A stretch of DNA of 64,000 nucleotides. Source: Acheta domesticus (Eukaryota > Arthropoda > Insecta > Orthoptera > Gryllidae). Below are positions 10,105 through 22,510 of the stretch, one piece after another. The stretch is taken from positions 225,622,819 through 225,686,818 of the forward strand of contig JAHLJT010000631.1 of NCBI GenBank assembly GCA_031308135.1, in the 5' to 3' direction. Made by a program: the position numbers and the translations under genes. The notes beneath the pieces were generated by a model. The model saw only the letters and a list, made by a program, of their open reading frames with translations. It had not been told where the DNA came from and did not search any database. Numbering within the stretch: position 1 is the stretch's first letter; each line of letters starts with the position of its first letter.

Positions 10105-10143
10105 ATCCCTGTTCTAATCGGCGTGTGTGCGTGCGGCGCGCAG

Positions 10144-10291
10144 GGTGGTGAAGGACCTGGACGGCGCTCAGGAGTCGCTGGTGGGGTCGGAGGACGAGGG
10201 CTCGCCCTGCCTCGTCACGCTGCTGCTCACGGGCCGCGCCACGCCCTACCTGCACAACGGAGTCGTCTACGTCGGCGACGAGGACCACTAC
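10144..10291 (+). CDS. MINDY4: MINDY-4-type deubiquitinase, exon c
   Basis: The acceptor GCGCAG precedes one G that completes Arg from exon b, then 49 codons: VVKDLDGAQESLVGSEDEG, then SPCLVTLLLTGRATPYLHNG, then VVYVGDEDHY. The core LVxLLLTGrA.p...N is the best-conserved block of MINDY-3/4 proteins. It ends in phase 0 at GACCACTAC|GTGAGT, leading into ALPHFGVL of the next exon. GC-rich codon use continues. The acceptor region is short because a ribozyme element inserted just upstream. Confidence 0.9.
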
Positions 10292-10411
10292 GTGAGTACG
10301 GCCGCCAGCCGCTGGCAGGAAGAAAATTCTTGCGAACGGGTGCTCTGATCAGGAGTTTTCCTGGTTTCTCCGATCTACGCCCAGCGAATGTCGAAGCACT
10401 ACACACATAAG

Positions 10412-10560
10412 CGTTTCCCTAAAAAAGGTCATGCGGTAATTGTTCAATACTCCAAACAAAATCAGATTCAATGTTCTTACACAACTCTTTGTACAACACG
10501 TGTTGCAAATATAGAAAGAAAAAGATGCAATTAAATCGGGGATAACACTGCACCAACGAA
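10412..10560 (+). repeat. Second copy of the 7648-7812 dispersed repeat
   Basis: Collinear with 7648-7812 as described there. It lies 120 bp into intron 3. Confidence 0.6.
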
Positions 10561-12090
10561 CGGACCACGGACTGCGCGCGATCTTTCTTCCCTTGTCTTC
10601 CTCTCTCACACGCACGCACACATACACACTCGCGCGCGTACACTTGCATGCACTACGTTACCTACCATACAAGTCGGAAAACTGGTAGGGAGCTTAGAGC
10701 TTGTCACTGCTGGGGCGGTGACTGATTCGGGGGAGAAACCTGAAAGGGGTAAATCGCGCAAGCGGACTTGTAGGTCGGTTCCAGATCTTACGTCGGGGGA
10801 GGTATAACATACCCTACACCTACGGTAATAATGGTCGTAAGACTTCATTTTATTTTTTCGTTTATTATTTATTTCATTGTATTACCTGTAATGAGATTTT
10901 ATGTTGCCTATCCGGGAGATGTTGCATCCTAGGCAAGCTATCAACAATTCGAATGTGAAGATGACATCTTAATGTTTGTATATTGTATTATTTCAGTAAA
11001 CCATGACTTACAAGAAGTAATATCTGCATTCGAAACGTTTGAAGCTTTGCATAGAAGGTGGTGTTTCTCCGATAGGTATGCTTGAATCCAGTTGGGTTTG
11101 ATAAAATGAGATCGAAAAGCTCATACTTCCTTCGAATAACAGAATCGGTGCCCCTAACTGTTCACTGTTGGAATTCGCGAGTATTCGCGATTACGTTTAC
11201 CTTTCAAGTTTACGTGAAAGTGTTTCCTTTTGTAAATGAAATTGCTACTTTTTTACGTCCTTTACACTAATTTTAGGTACCTGCAGCTTAAATATATTAG
11301 ATAAGAGACGATTCCCACTATATTCACATTACTGGTACCTAGTTGAGTCAAATCTTCATTCGAGAGATTAGCTTATTTTATCGTGATTTTGTGGCTTCTG
11401 TTCACTTTAACTCTCAAGCAATTTACCTAAGTCTGTTGAACGAAAACAGCTGGCGTCCAAAATGAGCATGATAAAAAATATTAACCGCGAACTTGAGCTG
11501 AATCGGGGCAAAATAGAGTAACGTTCATGCAGAACAACATGCAACATGCATGTAGATGCAGAATACGGCAAACAAGGTATGACACCTCTTTAGGTATCTT
11601 CTGAGTCTTCGAAACATTTGAAATAATGCGAAGTTATGTACATGCCACACGAACACAGATTGTGAATCCGATCCCATTGATTTTAGAGCAAAAATAGATT
11701 TGGCCGGAGAAGTATGTGAAACATGGAAGAAGATAATAGAGGGGATTGCGTTTGTAACTTTTTCATAGGTTGTTGTTCGTGTGCAGGTAAAGGATCTCGA
11801 GCATCGCGTGTGCACGCTTCCCTCACATGCGAGCCGTCTATCTTCACCTTCTCTTGGCATTTGCCGACATCATTGTGAAGGTGGCCTCTCCTCGCTCTTT
11901 GGTTTTGCTTCAATTGAAATTATTTTCGGCTCCGCGCTGACTGCAATGCGCATCCACACCTTTCGTGACCGCGCGGTGTTGCTTGCTCCATTGTATTGAA
12001 TCTCTTTTGTTTCGTATTTGACGATCAAATTGAACTGGATCCATTTCTTATGTTGTATTTTATTGTCATCTAGAGCGAGTTTTAAAATAA
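10561..12090. other. Intron 3 DNA without recognised features
   Basis: It starts with about 250 bp of moderately GC-rich sequence containing a CACACGCACGCACACA-type microsatellite (10610-10640) and becomes AT-rich. No exon or transposon is supported. Confidence 0.35.
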
Positions 12091-13945
12091 ACTAGTAGTG
12101 CTAAAACAGCACGTACTTTCTCGCTCGTATTTTCACGCAAAATTATGCATAAAGTACTCAATTTTTTTTAAAAAAAATGTACATGACTTTATTTCGAAAT
12201 CTATTTTTAAGTAACAGATTACTTTATCATTTTTAAGAAACATATTAATGATAACTGTATATATTTAATATTTTAGTTTGAGGAAAACTCCTAACAAATT
12301 TTGAAATTTCACAATTTTCGAAAAATCAGTAAATCAACGTACACGAGACCTGCACCATTCTCTTAAAAGTCTTTCACACTATCCAAAAAAATCTAATAAA
12401 AAACAAATGAGGCATTTTTTTGAAAATTCGGAAAATGCCCCAGGGGCTTCATGTCCAGTGTCATGTACCCTCAAAATTAAAATATCGGTTTCAAATTCAA
12501 GGGGTTACGATATCAGTCAGATCGACTGGCGAATATCAATTTTGGAGAAAATCGGCTGAACGGTTTAGCCGCTAGCATTGTTCACAGTCGGACGGACGGA
12601 CGGACGGACGGACGGACGGACGGACGGACGGACGGACGGACGGACGGACGGACGGACGGACGGACGGACGGACGGACGGACGGACGGACGGACGGACGGA
12701 CGGACGGACGGACGGACGGACGGACGGACGGACGGACGGACGGACGGACGGACGGACGGACGGACGGACGGACGGACGGACGGACGGACGGACGGACGGA
12801 CGGACGGACGGACGGACGGACGGACGGACGGACGGACGGACGGACGGACGGACGGACGGACGGACGGACGGACGGACGGACGGACGGACGGACGGACGGA
12901 CGGACGGACGGACGGACGGACGGACGGACGGACGGACGGACGGACGGACGGACGGACGGACGGACGGACGGACGGACGGACGGACGGACGGACGGACGGA
13001 CGGACGGACGGACGGACGGACGGACGGACGGACGGACGGACGGACGGACGGACGGACGGACGGACGGACGGACGGACGGACGGACGGACGGACGGACGGA
13101 CGGACGGACGGACGGACGGACGGACGGACGGACGGACGGACGGACGGACGGACGGACGGACGGACGGACGGACGGACGGACGGACGGACGGACGGACGGA
13201 CGGACGGACGGACGGACGGACGGACGGACGGACGGACGGACGGACGGACGGACGGACGGACGGACGGACGGACGGACGGACGGACGGACGGACGGACGGA
13301 CGGACGGACGGACGGACGGACGGACGGACGGACGGACGGACGGACGGACGGACGGACGGACGGACGGACGGACGGACGGACGGACGGACGGACGGACGGA
13401 CGGACGGACGGACGGACGGACGGACGGACGGACGGACGGACGGACGGACGGACGGACGGACGGACGGACGGACGGACGGACGGACGGACGGACGGACGGA
13501 CGGACGGACGGACGGACGGACGGACGGACGGACGGACGGACGGACGGACGGACGGACGGACGGACGGACGGACGGACGGACGGACGGACGGACGGACGGA
13601 CGGACGGACGGACGGACGGACGGACGGACGGACGGACGGACGGACGGACGGACGGACGGACGGACGGACGGACGGACGGACGGACGGACGGACGGACGGA
13701 CGGACGGACGGACGGACGGACGGACGGACAAACGAACGTTTTGTCGTCATTCGATTTTTCGGTATCAAGGCGTTACAAAACATAGATTCTGGCTACTCCA
13801 CGTCTTAGAGGATTTTTTTTCAAATGTAGCAACTGGATTTCTTCGCTTTTTCATTACCAGGACTCTGTTATAAGAGTTTTTCTGCCGAAAATTTGCTGTT
13901 TTTTGCGCAGCATTACGTAACTTTCTCTCTACTCCACAGCGTGAA
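12091..13945 (+). repeat. Dispersed family F, copy B, expanded by (CGGA)n
   Basis: It runs from CTAGTAGTGCTAAAACAGCA to GCGCAGCATTACGTAACTTT with the landmarks listed for copy A. Where other copies have a few GGAC units after GTTCACAG, this one holds a 1.14-kb array. Without the array the copy would be about 0.7 kb. Confidence 0.75.
12589..13729. repeat. Perfect (CGGA)n tetranucleotide array, ~285 units
   Basis: About 1,141 bp of uninterrupted CGGA with no visible substitution. All reading frames are open, giving Gly-Arg-Thr-Asp and Ser-Val-Arg-Pro repeats that are not proteins. Perfect homogeneity implies very recent expansion; the exact length may be limited by assembly. Confidence 0.97.
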
Positions 13946-14378
13946 AGTAAAAATTTAAAGAGGTAACCGATAATGTCACGCACGGGTCGCCGTAAGAACG
14001 AGCAGTGTTGCCTCGGCATCAGCTCAGTCAATTTAGTTGTTTGTTTTTTTAGCTGTTCCTTAGAAAACGAAATGATGGAAGGAAGTTTTAGGTTCAATTA
14101 AAATAGCATGCTTCACTGGTAAACACTGAATTTATTCCTGAAGGGAAGGTCAGGGAAGTTACAAAAAAAATGTATGATAGAATAGGATAGAATCATGCCC
14201 TGCCTGATGAGCTCTTATTAAATGAAACTATTGTTAAGATTTCCAAAAGAAGAACAAAATGAATCATTAAATTAAATCCTTAAAATTAGCACAAAATTAG
14301 CCTCATCAATATGACGTTATTTGTCAAAGCGCGACAACTCTCGTCTGAGACCTCTTTAATGACATTAAGGATCACGTC

Positions 14379-14700
14379 ATGCGTGGAAAGCAGTCTGAAG
14401 TGCGGGTTAGCCTGAGCAATACTCTTGAGAGGATGCCGGGCCGGGCGGCGCCGCAGCGGCGGCGACGGCGGAGGCGACGGCGGCGGCAGCTGGGGTGTTG
14501 CGTGGCTGCGGGGCCGTCGGGCGTCGCCCGCGGTCCGGTGCGGCCTTCAGCTCATCCTGCAGTCGCAGCGTCGAATCGTGGCGTGGCTCGGTCACTTCGT
14601 ACCCGCGTGCATGAGGTGGACATTCGCCGACCGAGGCAGTCGCGGATCATTTGCAATTACAGTCGATCCTTTGCGGTCATATCCCGCGAATAATTTCAAC
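14379..14700. other. CpG-rich island inside intron 3
   Basis: About 300 bp with dense CpG and CGGCGG runs (GGCGGCGCCGCAGCGGCGGC near 14445). Open frames here (104 and 134 codons on the plus strand) follow from composition and show no domain. It could be an unspliced exon of an unknown gene, a promoter, or an LTR remnant; I cannot tell which. Confidence 0.35.
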
Positions 14701-15975
14701 GTTCGTGAAATTTTGGTGGTGCGGCCATCAAACGCCGGACTCAGAATAATCGAATGCGAACTTCTCTCGATCAGGATCAAAAAATTAGGACGTCTCTTCA
14801 GAATGAAACCCGGTGACCGAAGTGGGTGAAGTCAACGAAGTGAACAAAGTCTCCCAAGTGATTCTCGCTTACGTGCGCTTCTCGTACGTACCCCTCGGTT
14901 CCACTTCCCCACAACCCTTCTCGGCTTCGAATTTACCCCTTTCCCGGCAGTCGTCATCTTATTGGCCGAAACTTGTGGCGTCTTACTTTATTCCCCCCCA
15001 ATCAGCTCCGGCGATATTCTGGAATTTTCCTCTCTCTATCTTTGAGGCGCAGCTGTGCGCATGGGTGTCTGGCGACGCCCGCGGGTACGCGTTCCAATAA
15101 ATAGAGTTCATTTATCTGGCGGTTGCTTCTCTGCTCGCGTCAAGCGTGGGCTTGTCTGCCTACCAAGAACAAATCACCTTGGGGGGGGGAGAAGGGGTAC
15201 CCGGAGGGGGGAGGGTCCAGAACAAACCACTTCTTAGATGAGGGTCCCCTCCGAAGCGACGCCCGCCTACGCGGCTGTTGGTCATACAATTTTATTAAAA
15301 TGTGCCACAAGGTTTCCCGGGCGGTCTGGGGCGTGTGGGTTTATGAGAACTCGAATTACTTCCTCTAAACATTATTTTAGGAATAAATATTAATGTGCCG
15401 CCACAATAAAGAGCCGCTAGATCGGAGTATGAAGTGTTTACATAGGTATAATTTGTCTTGGAAATTATGCTTGCACACTCCCAAAGTTGTTTTAATTTCG
15501 GAGGCTGGAGGCCGGAGTCCTGTCGGCAAAAAACTTCGCAATGCGCAGCAAAGCGCCACTGCATCCTAAAAATGTTAGCTTCAAAATCACCATTCCATAA
15601 TGAAAGTTAGTGATAGCACTTTTATTAAAATATCGGTAACTATTTACCTGTCAGTTAAATGCCAGCATCTTGCCTCTACATTATGGTGTATTATATGCAA
15701 ATCCCTGAAAAATTGTAATGCAATTGAACAGATAGAAAATATATATTTTAAAAAAAATCGCCATTTCGTTTTCTTGGTGACTGGCTGAGATGAGTCAATG
15801 ACAGCATTGCCGTGACCCTCTTTACGAAAACAACAATGCATTTACCGTGACCAAGAACAGACTACCGACTGCCATAAAAACTTGGAACATAACGCCAACC
15901 TACTGACGTAGTTGGCAACCGATAACAGACCTACAGTTAAACCGATCAAATTTAACGACATCATATTCATAATAT
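14701..15975. other. Intron 3 DNA without recognised features
   Basis: A mixed-composition stretch with a GGGGGGGGAGAAGGGG purine run near 15181. No gene or repeat family could be assigned. Confidence 0.3.
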
Positions 15976-16175
15976 TACAGGTCATTCATCATTTCTCTCT
16001 CATTACCATCCACAATATCCCCATCCCATAGACAGAACGTGAAATACCTAGGACTGAGATTCGACCTGCGACTTTACTGGACTGACGACGTCAAAATCAC
16101 AGTGAAGACTGCACATCGTGACATCAGGTCATTGAGACCTCTCATCTCGCATACGAAACTGATCAATAAGTGTAG
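15976..16175 (+). pseudogene. Jockey-type LINE reverse transcriptase fragment
   Basis: The plus-strand frame reads SFIISLSLPSTISPSHRQ, then NVKYLGLRFDLRLYWTDDVK, with a RSLRPLISHTKLINKC tail. VKYLGL.lD.rL.W...i followed by ..l.PLi.. is the signature just downstream of the reverse transcriptase core in Jockey-clade LINEs. It is a short, 5'- and 3'-truncated piece. Confidence 0.7.
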
Positions 16176-16519
16176 GTATTACGTTTTCAATATTTACGTG
16201 AAATTGTTAATACAGTGAAATTATTTTAGCGTGGCCGCTCAAGGTCAGATCTCAGCTGCCGGAAGAGTCCATTCCTTAAACCTATCGCTTTAGGGGGAAG
16301 CGCGTCCCTTTCCAGGACGTGTTGACAGCCCTACTCCAGTTGAGTAAACATTGACCCTGACTATTCGTCTCCGCAAGGTGCCAGTTTTCTGTTGCATTTC
16401 ACTAATAGTGTTCAGCTATTTGTATGAAGTTCTGTATAAGTGATTATTATTTTATTATGATCATTACAATACGTCCTGTTCAGTGCAACTTGCATAAGGA
16501 CGTCCTCCACAGACACGTG

Positions 16520-16778
16520 AAGTCGTTGCAAAAGTATATCAATTTATGAATAGAAGCAAAAGAAGGCATTGAAAATATCAAAGCAGTTCTTCATGTAGTA
16601 ATTGCTGCTTCGGGTGTTTCGAAAAGATCTATTTGCAGAATTAACAAGGAAATTAGTTCTATTCAGTCAGGAGAATCGTATTCATTTTCTACTCCTAATA
16701 AAGAGAAGGAGAGAAAGGACGTGAAATCTGCTCTCGGCAATTTCAAAGAGAGTGTGTTTCGCCACACAATGATTTAAT
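16520..16778 (+). pseudogene. Frameshifted helix-turn-helix transposase-like fragment
   Basis: One frame reads EVVAKVYQFMN up to about 16551; a second continues EAKEGIENIKAVLHVVIAAS, then GVSKRSICRINKEISS and FSTPNKEKERKD to TAA at 16776-16778. The GVSKRSICRI part looks like a DNA-recognition helix, followed by a basic linker, as in N-terminal regions of insect DDE transposases. The frame change near 16550 shows it is broken. The exact family is not assigned. Confidence 0.5.
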
Positions 16779-17469
16779 GCATCAAAAAATCGTTATTTTT
16801 TCAGGAAACGACGCAAACGATAGTAAAGACGGTGATAGTGATACTACTTATGATAGTGAGGAAACGGGTATCAGTGACAGTGGAAAACGTATGGGTGATA
16901 AGGACAGAGACAAGCCATCCCGTGAATTCGGTGTTTCTCCATTACCGAGCGAAGACACTACAGCAAATTGATTTCTAAGGCCGTTCGCTAGCATGTGCGG
17001 TGCGATAGACTAATGTTTTTGGTATGAGCAGACGAGCCAGGCGCGAGCGAGCGCCGCCTCCTGGCTCTCTCCCCACCACTTTCAGCTTCCCCCTCTACTC
17101 GCGAATCCCAGCGGCGACCCTAGAAAAATTCAGCTGCACTAGGGATGTGGGACTTTGCTCACGATTGCGACAACCAACTAAGATAGACTGAAAAGAATAG
17201 AAAACATTCATCCGACTTGCATTTCAACTCGCTTCAACTACAAGATACCTCACTACAAAGATGCAAAACGGACTGACACCCATTCAGACAGAAATATTCA
17301 CCAATGTGCAGAAAAGAATTCTTAAAATCCGAAATTACCCTAAATTAATTCTATTTTTCACTCCTCAGACCCATGTAAGCCACCCATCCACAGAAAACGA
17401 CACCATTTACTTGACATCCTCCAGCCTGTGCACCCTCTCCTCGGACTTAAATAATAACACTTCCCCGCT

Positions 17470-17973
17470 AATCCGAATCCTTCAAATCTGAAATTTCGGA
17501 TAATCCGAACAAAATCCGGGATGGAGGAAAAATAAAATAAATAAAATGATTATTTATAGTGTAAAGAAAGGATTTTATAATTATTGTATAACTGAACAAC
17601 TAACTATTGAAACAAGTCTATTGCACTGGTAACAACTTTGTATCATGTGTTTATCATGTGTTTACGGTGTATCATATGTATACGGTGTATCATGTGTTTA
17701 TGTAGCAGTAATTTTCACTTAGAGGAATTTGAAAATTGGGTTATCTTTTTCCGAAAGAAACTGAATCTAATTGATGACGCGATGTGATGTGATAATGTGA
17801 TCTCTACGCTACGTTGCCATTTTCTCACATCACACGCTACATTGTATTATGTCTGGTAATTCTATAGATGTATTTGTACTAAAAGTATGGTACATTTTTT
17901 CGGATAATCTGAACACTTCCGAATCCGACCTGACCACACCCCAATTAGGTCGGAATACCGACGTTCTACTGTA
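17470..17973 (-). mobile_element. pogo/Tigger-like terminal remnant
   Basis: On the minus strand the end reads CAGTAGAACGTCGGTATTCC, then GACCTAATTGGGG and TCAGATTATCCGAA, next to a TA dinucleotide (17972-17973). A second CGGATAATCCGAAC motif lies at ~17499. CAGTAGAAC..CGnTTATCCGAA is typical of pogo/Tigger termini (Tc1/mariner, TA target). No transposase is visible. Confidence 0.6.
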
Positions 17974-18459
17974 CCATTTCCCCGCTGATACCCCTATTCG
18001 ACACATCATAATACAGTACATTTCATTTCATTGCGGACAAAGAAACGCGACGACAACCATATTCATCCCTAAAATACAATAAATCTGATATAAAATAAAT
18101 AAACAGAAAATATCCCTCATCTCCACATCCTCATGCCTCCAAGTAGCTCAATGATTCATTCTCCTACAACAAGCCTCAAGCTGCACTGATACTCACCCAC
18201 TGCTGCATATGCTAAATGCATATGCTACCTAATCAACAAACCATAACGCTATTGACATAGACTCTGCAGGTACTCTGACCGAGAGATCATAAGATTTGAG
18301 TTGGGGCCACGAACCACGCACTATGTCAGGCATCCCACGGTCTCAGTCGCAGTGTGGAGCGTTGGAATGTGAGCGATGGATGTGTGACAGTTGGCCCGAA
18401 AGAATTTCTGCCACACGCGCGCGCGCGTGTGCCTGTGCGTGTTTGTGCGCGCGCGTGTG

Positions 18460-18505
18460 AGTTTGAGAGAGAGAGACAGACAGACAGACAGAGAGATACA
18501 GAGAC
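18460..18505 (+). repeat. (GA)n / (CAGA)n microsatellite
   Basis: Simple repeat GAGAGAGAGACAGACAGACA and its continuation, directly followed by the 5' end of family F copy C. Confidence 0.8.
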
Positions 18506-19216
18506 AGAACTAGTGGTGCTACTGAACGGCACAGACTTTCCCGTATTAGGTTTTCCTTGGGTCTTCGCTAGCTATTCGGAATTGGGACATACTCTTTCTT
18601 GCCAGCTACCATCTATCACCGCCAAAAGTACATTTTTTTGTCATTTTCTTAATTTTTCTGTTTCCCATTGGTAGAACGAAAATATTAATTTTAGAATATT
18701 AAAGAACACAGAAACCTAGCCGTAAGTGGCAATTTTCTTTTAAACATTATGTGCCGTTTAAGAGAAAATGGCGATTTAGCACTAGTAAAAATGCGAAATT
18801 TGGAGCTCATTTTCACAGAAAATTTTTGAGTTTTCAAAATACTTTATTTGAAGTTATTTGAAGCACTTACACTCACAAATATAATAATGTCTTCAAATTG
18901 CTGGTAATGTGCATATTAAAGATGTGAGACATCTTTCAAAAAATTACAATTATGTAATTTTTGAAAAAATAAAAAAATAACTCAAAATAAACTTTACTGT
19001 ATACTAAAGAGTGTAATTAGCACCATCCGTTACAAAAGTTTGAAGAAAAAATTTGCAGCCACATATGAGAAAATGGCGTTTGAGCATTTCTGAAAATGCC
19101 GAAATTTGAACTACTTTTCACAGAAAACGGTTGTGTTTTCGAGAAACTTTACTTGTCATTATTTAAAGCATATATACTCGTAAATATAATAATGTGAAAA
19201 AATCGCCGATAATGTA

Positions 19217-22200
19217 CCGTTCTCGACACATAAAATGGGTAACGGGCAAATTCAGAAGTGCCCGTCTTTCCGCGCATTCTGGCACACTGTACGGACGATA
19301 ACGCCATCTGCTTCTTTCATAGTTAACTATTACAAAAGAACACTCGGAACCAACTGCCAACGACTGAGAAGCTGATAGGCTAGATTTCCCGCAATCATGA
19401 TCTCTAGTTTGAACGTTCTCTATGATACGCGTGTTTATCCGAATGATTGAGAGTATTGGCGTAGAAGGCACAGGGGGCGGGGATAGTCTCCATCGCGTCG
19501 TCATGCAAGCCATTCGATTGTCTACAAGAAATATATCAATAAAGATAATATCATACAATATGACATAAAAAGTTCAACACATGCAATAGAATTAGTGGAT
19601 TTGAAATGGAAATTTGGAAATATTTAATTCTGATTTACTTGCAAAAAAATCAATTGAATATCCCCTCTTTTAACGCAAAACAACTTACGTACGTGTATGA
19701 ATATTACGGATCCGAGACGAAGAAATGAAGTGTGCGAAGGCGGCTGCAGAATCGGAAAAATAATTGGGAGTTGGAAGTTTTGGCGAAGTAATAGTGTTCA
19801 AATATCAGTGTTTACGAAATTTAAGGTTTTTGCAATAATTAAACTAGGTATTCAGTAATAATTTTGCATCGCTTGTCAAAATTGTTATTTTGCAATATTC
19901 ACCTCAAAGAGAATTTGAGGACCCTTCCTCCGTATAGCGCAAATTTCGGAATTGTTTATAAAATTGTTAATTGTTGAAAAATTGTTAATTCGCAGTTTTC
20001 GGTTCTGGAATATAAGAGACCCCTTTCCTCTTCAGAACTGCAAAATTTGGAAATTGTTCATAAATTTACAAATTTTGGGAAATTATTTCATTGTCTTTTC
20101 TAAACTGCCTTTGAAGGAGATGCAAAATTCTGCAATCCAATCGGCGCTATCGCCTTTCGTTTTCGAGATATGTAATTGTTTCTAAGAATTTAGCATGTCA
20201 TGACAACTCCCATTTCTTTGGAAGTCAGTGGCAATTCTCTCACAAATCTACCCTTCAAGCCGTTTCCCAAATGAAACGTGCATTGAACGACACTCTTTTC
20301 TCATGCGACCCTGACACCAGAATGGTATTTGAAACTACCTTCAGAACGCAAGTCGATTGCTTTGCGGAATGGAAACATGGGTTGTTACAAATGTTCCCTA
20401 AATACGTAAATGCCAACAAGATCATCTTATGAGATCACACAAATTCTCTGAGCATATGAATGAATCAGTCATTTCAACAGCGGAGCCACTACCTTATAAT
20501 AGTAATAACATCCACAATTTCGTTAATTAATTGTGTTATTTAAATGCAGCCCGTGTTCAACCCATGCAGAAAAGCAAACATTAATAGTATCATTTAAACT
20601 AAATATAACCATTGTTAGGATGATTACTTTCAGAATAATTGAACGACCAGAATCCTACGTTCTCTACCATTTGACTGAAACACCGGATAGAGGACGGCGG
20701 AGAATGTGATTAAAAGGAAATAAATATTCTAAATATTGATGTCGACATTTTGGGGAAAATGCATAACCTAACTCGTTGGGAGCCGAATTTGATTCTCATA
20801 ACAAAATTGTGGCTGTCACATCACGCATAAGATCTTTAAAATCTATTCAAAATCTGCTCCAATTTTTTTAATTGTTACCTAAATTTTAGTAAAATGCTTT
20901 TGCAATTATGATTTATGTTCGATAATTAGTAAATCCTCTCGAAATCGAAAATCTGATTTGATTTTTTGTGATCCTGACCTACACCACCAAAATTCAAACC
21001 ATATTTTTTAATGAAATCTATTCTTCAACTTTAGAACTTTCTATTTTATAGTTTATAGTTTTTCAGAATATTTACATTTTTCCGTAATTTGAATATTTCG
21101 AGCAAAGCTATGTTTCATTCGAGTGTTACTATGTATTTGTAGTTCTTGTGTAATATTGTTTCCCCTCTAAATTGAAAAACTAGTGGTGGACATACTCACT
21201 CGATTTCTTTATAACAATTACGTAATATAAAAATTCAAGTTAACCCCCAGCAAAAATTTCACAATTCCAACTGGATTGCGTATATTGTCGCGGCCAATGA
21301 CGTCTCATCTCTTAATTAAAAATCGCGGCATTGATCCAAAAACGTCGTTTTGGGAGTGTTTAGCACCCGCGAAATCACTCTCCGAACTGAGATTTGAATT
21401 TGAGAGCATAGGTTTCGAGATTTCATTACATAATCCAGCTGGTGATTTACTACAAGTAGTCTCACCAACTGTGGGCCACCCCTATAACTCCTAAACGACT
21501 TCCGATATCAAAATACAGTTTTCGCTCAACAATGTGGAGTCATGGAGCAAGTGAAATGGTGTACAGATATTGTTTGAAATACTTTTAGTTTTGGAGAAAT
21601 TAAATCAACTTTGATATTTTTTAAATCGAACCATATATTTTTCTTACTAGCAATAGATAAATCATAAAAAGGGGAATGCAGTGATGTAACATATGTTCCT
21701 ATTTTACTCAGCGAATTAACAATTTTTCAACAATTAACAATTTTATAAACAATTCCGCAACGTGCGCTGCACGGAGGAAGTGGCCTCAAATTGTCTTTGA
21801 GGTGAATATTGCAAACTAACAATGTTGACAAGCGATGCAAAATTATTACTGAATACCTAGTTTATTTATTGCAAAAACCTTAAATTTCGTAAACACTGAT
21901 ATTTGAACACTATTTACTTTGCCAAAACTTCCCACTCCCAATTATTTTTCCGATCCTAGAGCCGCCTTCACACACTTCATTTCTTCGTCTCGGATCCGTA
22001 ATATTCATTCACGTACTTAAGTTGTTTTGTGCTAAAAGAGGGGATATTCAATTGATTTTTTTGCAAGTAAATCAGAATTAAAAATTTCCAAATTTCCTTT
22101 TCAAATCCACTAATTCTATTGCATGTGCTGAACTTTTTATGTCGTATTGTATGATATTATCTTTATTGATATTATCTTATATTGATATTATCTTATATTT

Positions 22201-22510
22201 CTTGTAGACGATCGAATGGCTTGCATGACGACGCGATGGAGACTATCCCCGCCCCCTGTGCCTTCTACGCTAAAACTCTCAATCATTCGGATAAACACGC
22301 GTATCATAGAGAACGTTCAAACTAGAGATCATGATTGCGGGAAATCTAGCCTATCAGCTTCTCAGTCGTTGGCAATTGGTTCCGAATGTTCTTTTGTAAT
22401 AGTTAACTATGAAAGAACCAGATGGCGTTATCGTTCGTACAGTGTGCCAGAATGCGCAGAAAGACGGGCACTTCTGAATTTGGCCGTTATCCATTTTATG
22501 TGTCGGCAAC
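19217..22510. mobile_element. Long-inverted-repeat element (arms ~0.8 kb)
   Basis: The left arm 19217-19993 and the right arm 21711-22510 are inverted copies at roughly 90% identity. They share, for example, GACACATAAAATGG at the tips and TTGTTAATTCGC at the inner edge. The interior 19994-21710 is AT-rich and unique in the window. Each arm keeps a ~100-codon frame beginning MACMTTRWRLSPPPVPST, but on a non-coding background and in opposite orientations. The element class is unknown; the length of the arms recalls foldback or Polinton-like termini without their genes. Confidence 0.75.
20187..20432 (+). pseudogene. Unidentified coding-like fragment in the inverted-repeat element
   Basis: An open stretch reading HKSTLQAVSQMKRALNDTLF, then SCDPDTRMVFETTFRTQVD and CFAEWKHGLLQMFPKYV before TGA. 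Its composition looks protein-like (Trp, Cys and Phe well spaced), unlike the surrounding AT-rich DNA. I do not recognise the family, and there is no good start codon at its 5' end. Confidence 0.3.

Noticed and set aside
11020..11060. TTCGAAACGTTTGAAGC as a further ribozyme core
   Set aside because: GAAACGUU is present, but there is no CUGANGA box or stem II upstream.
12589..13729. CRISPR-like regularly spaced repeat
   Set aside because: Tandem without spacers, in a eukaryotic genome. The same applies to the 158-bp and 350-bp arrays.
12565..13873. Long open frames of Gly-Arg-Thr-Asp and Ser-Val-Arg-Pro repeats
   Set aside because: They are translations of the perfect (CGGA)n array in every frame, with no unique coding sequence.
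14379..14829. 104- and 134-codon frames in the intron 3 CpG-rich block
   Set aside because: No domain, and they do not fit the phases of the neighbouring MINDY exons, which already join without them.
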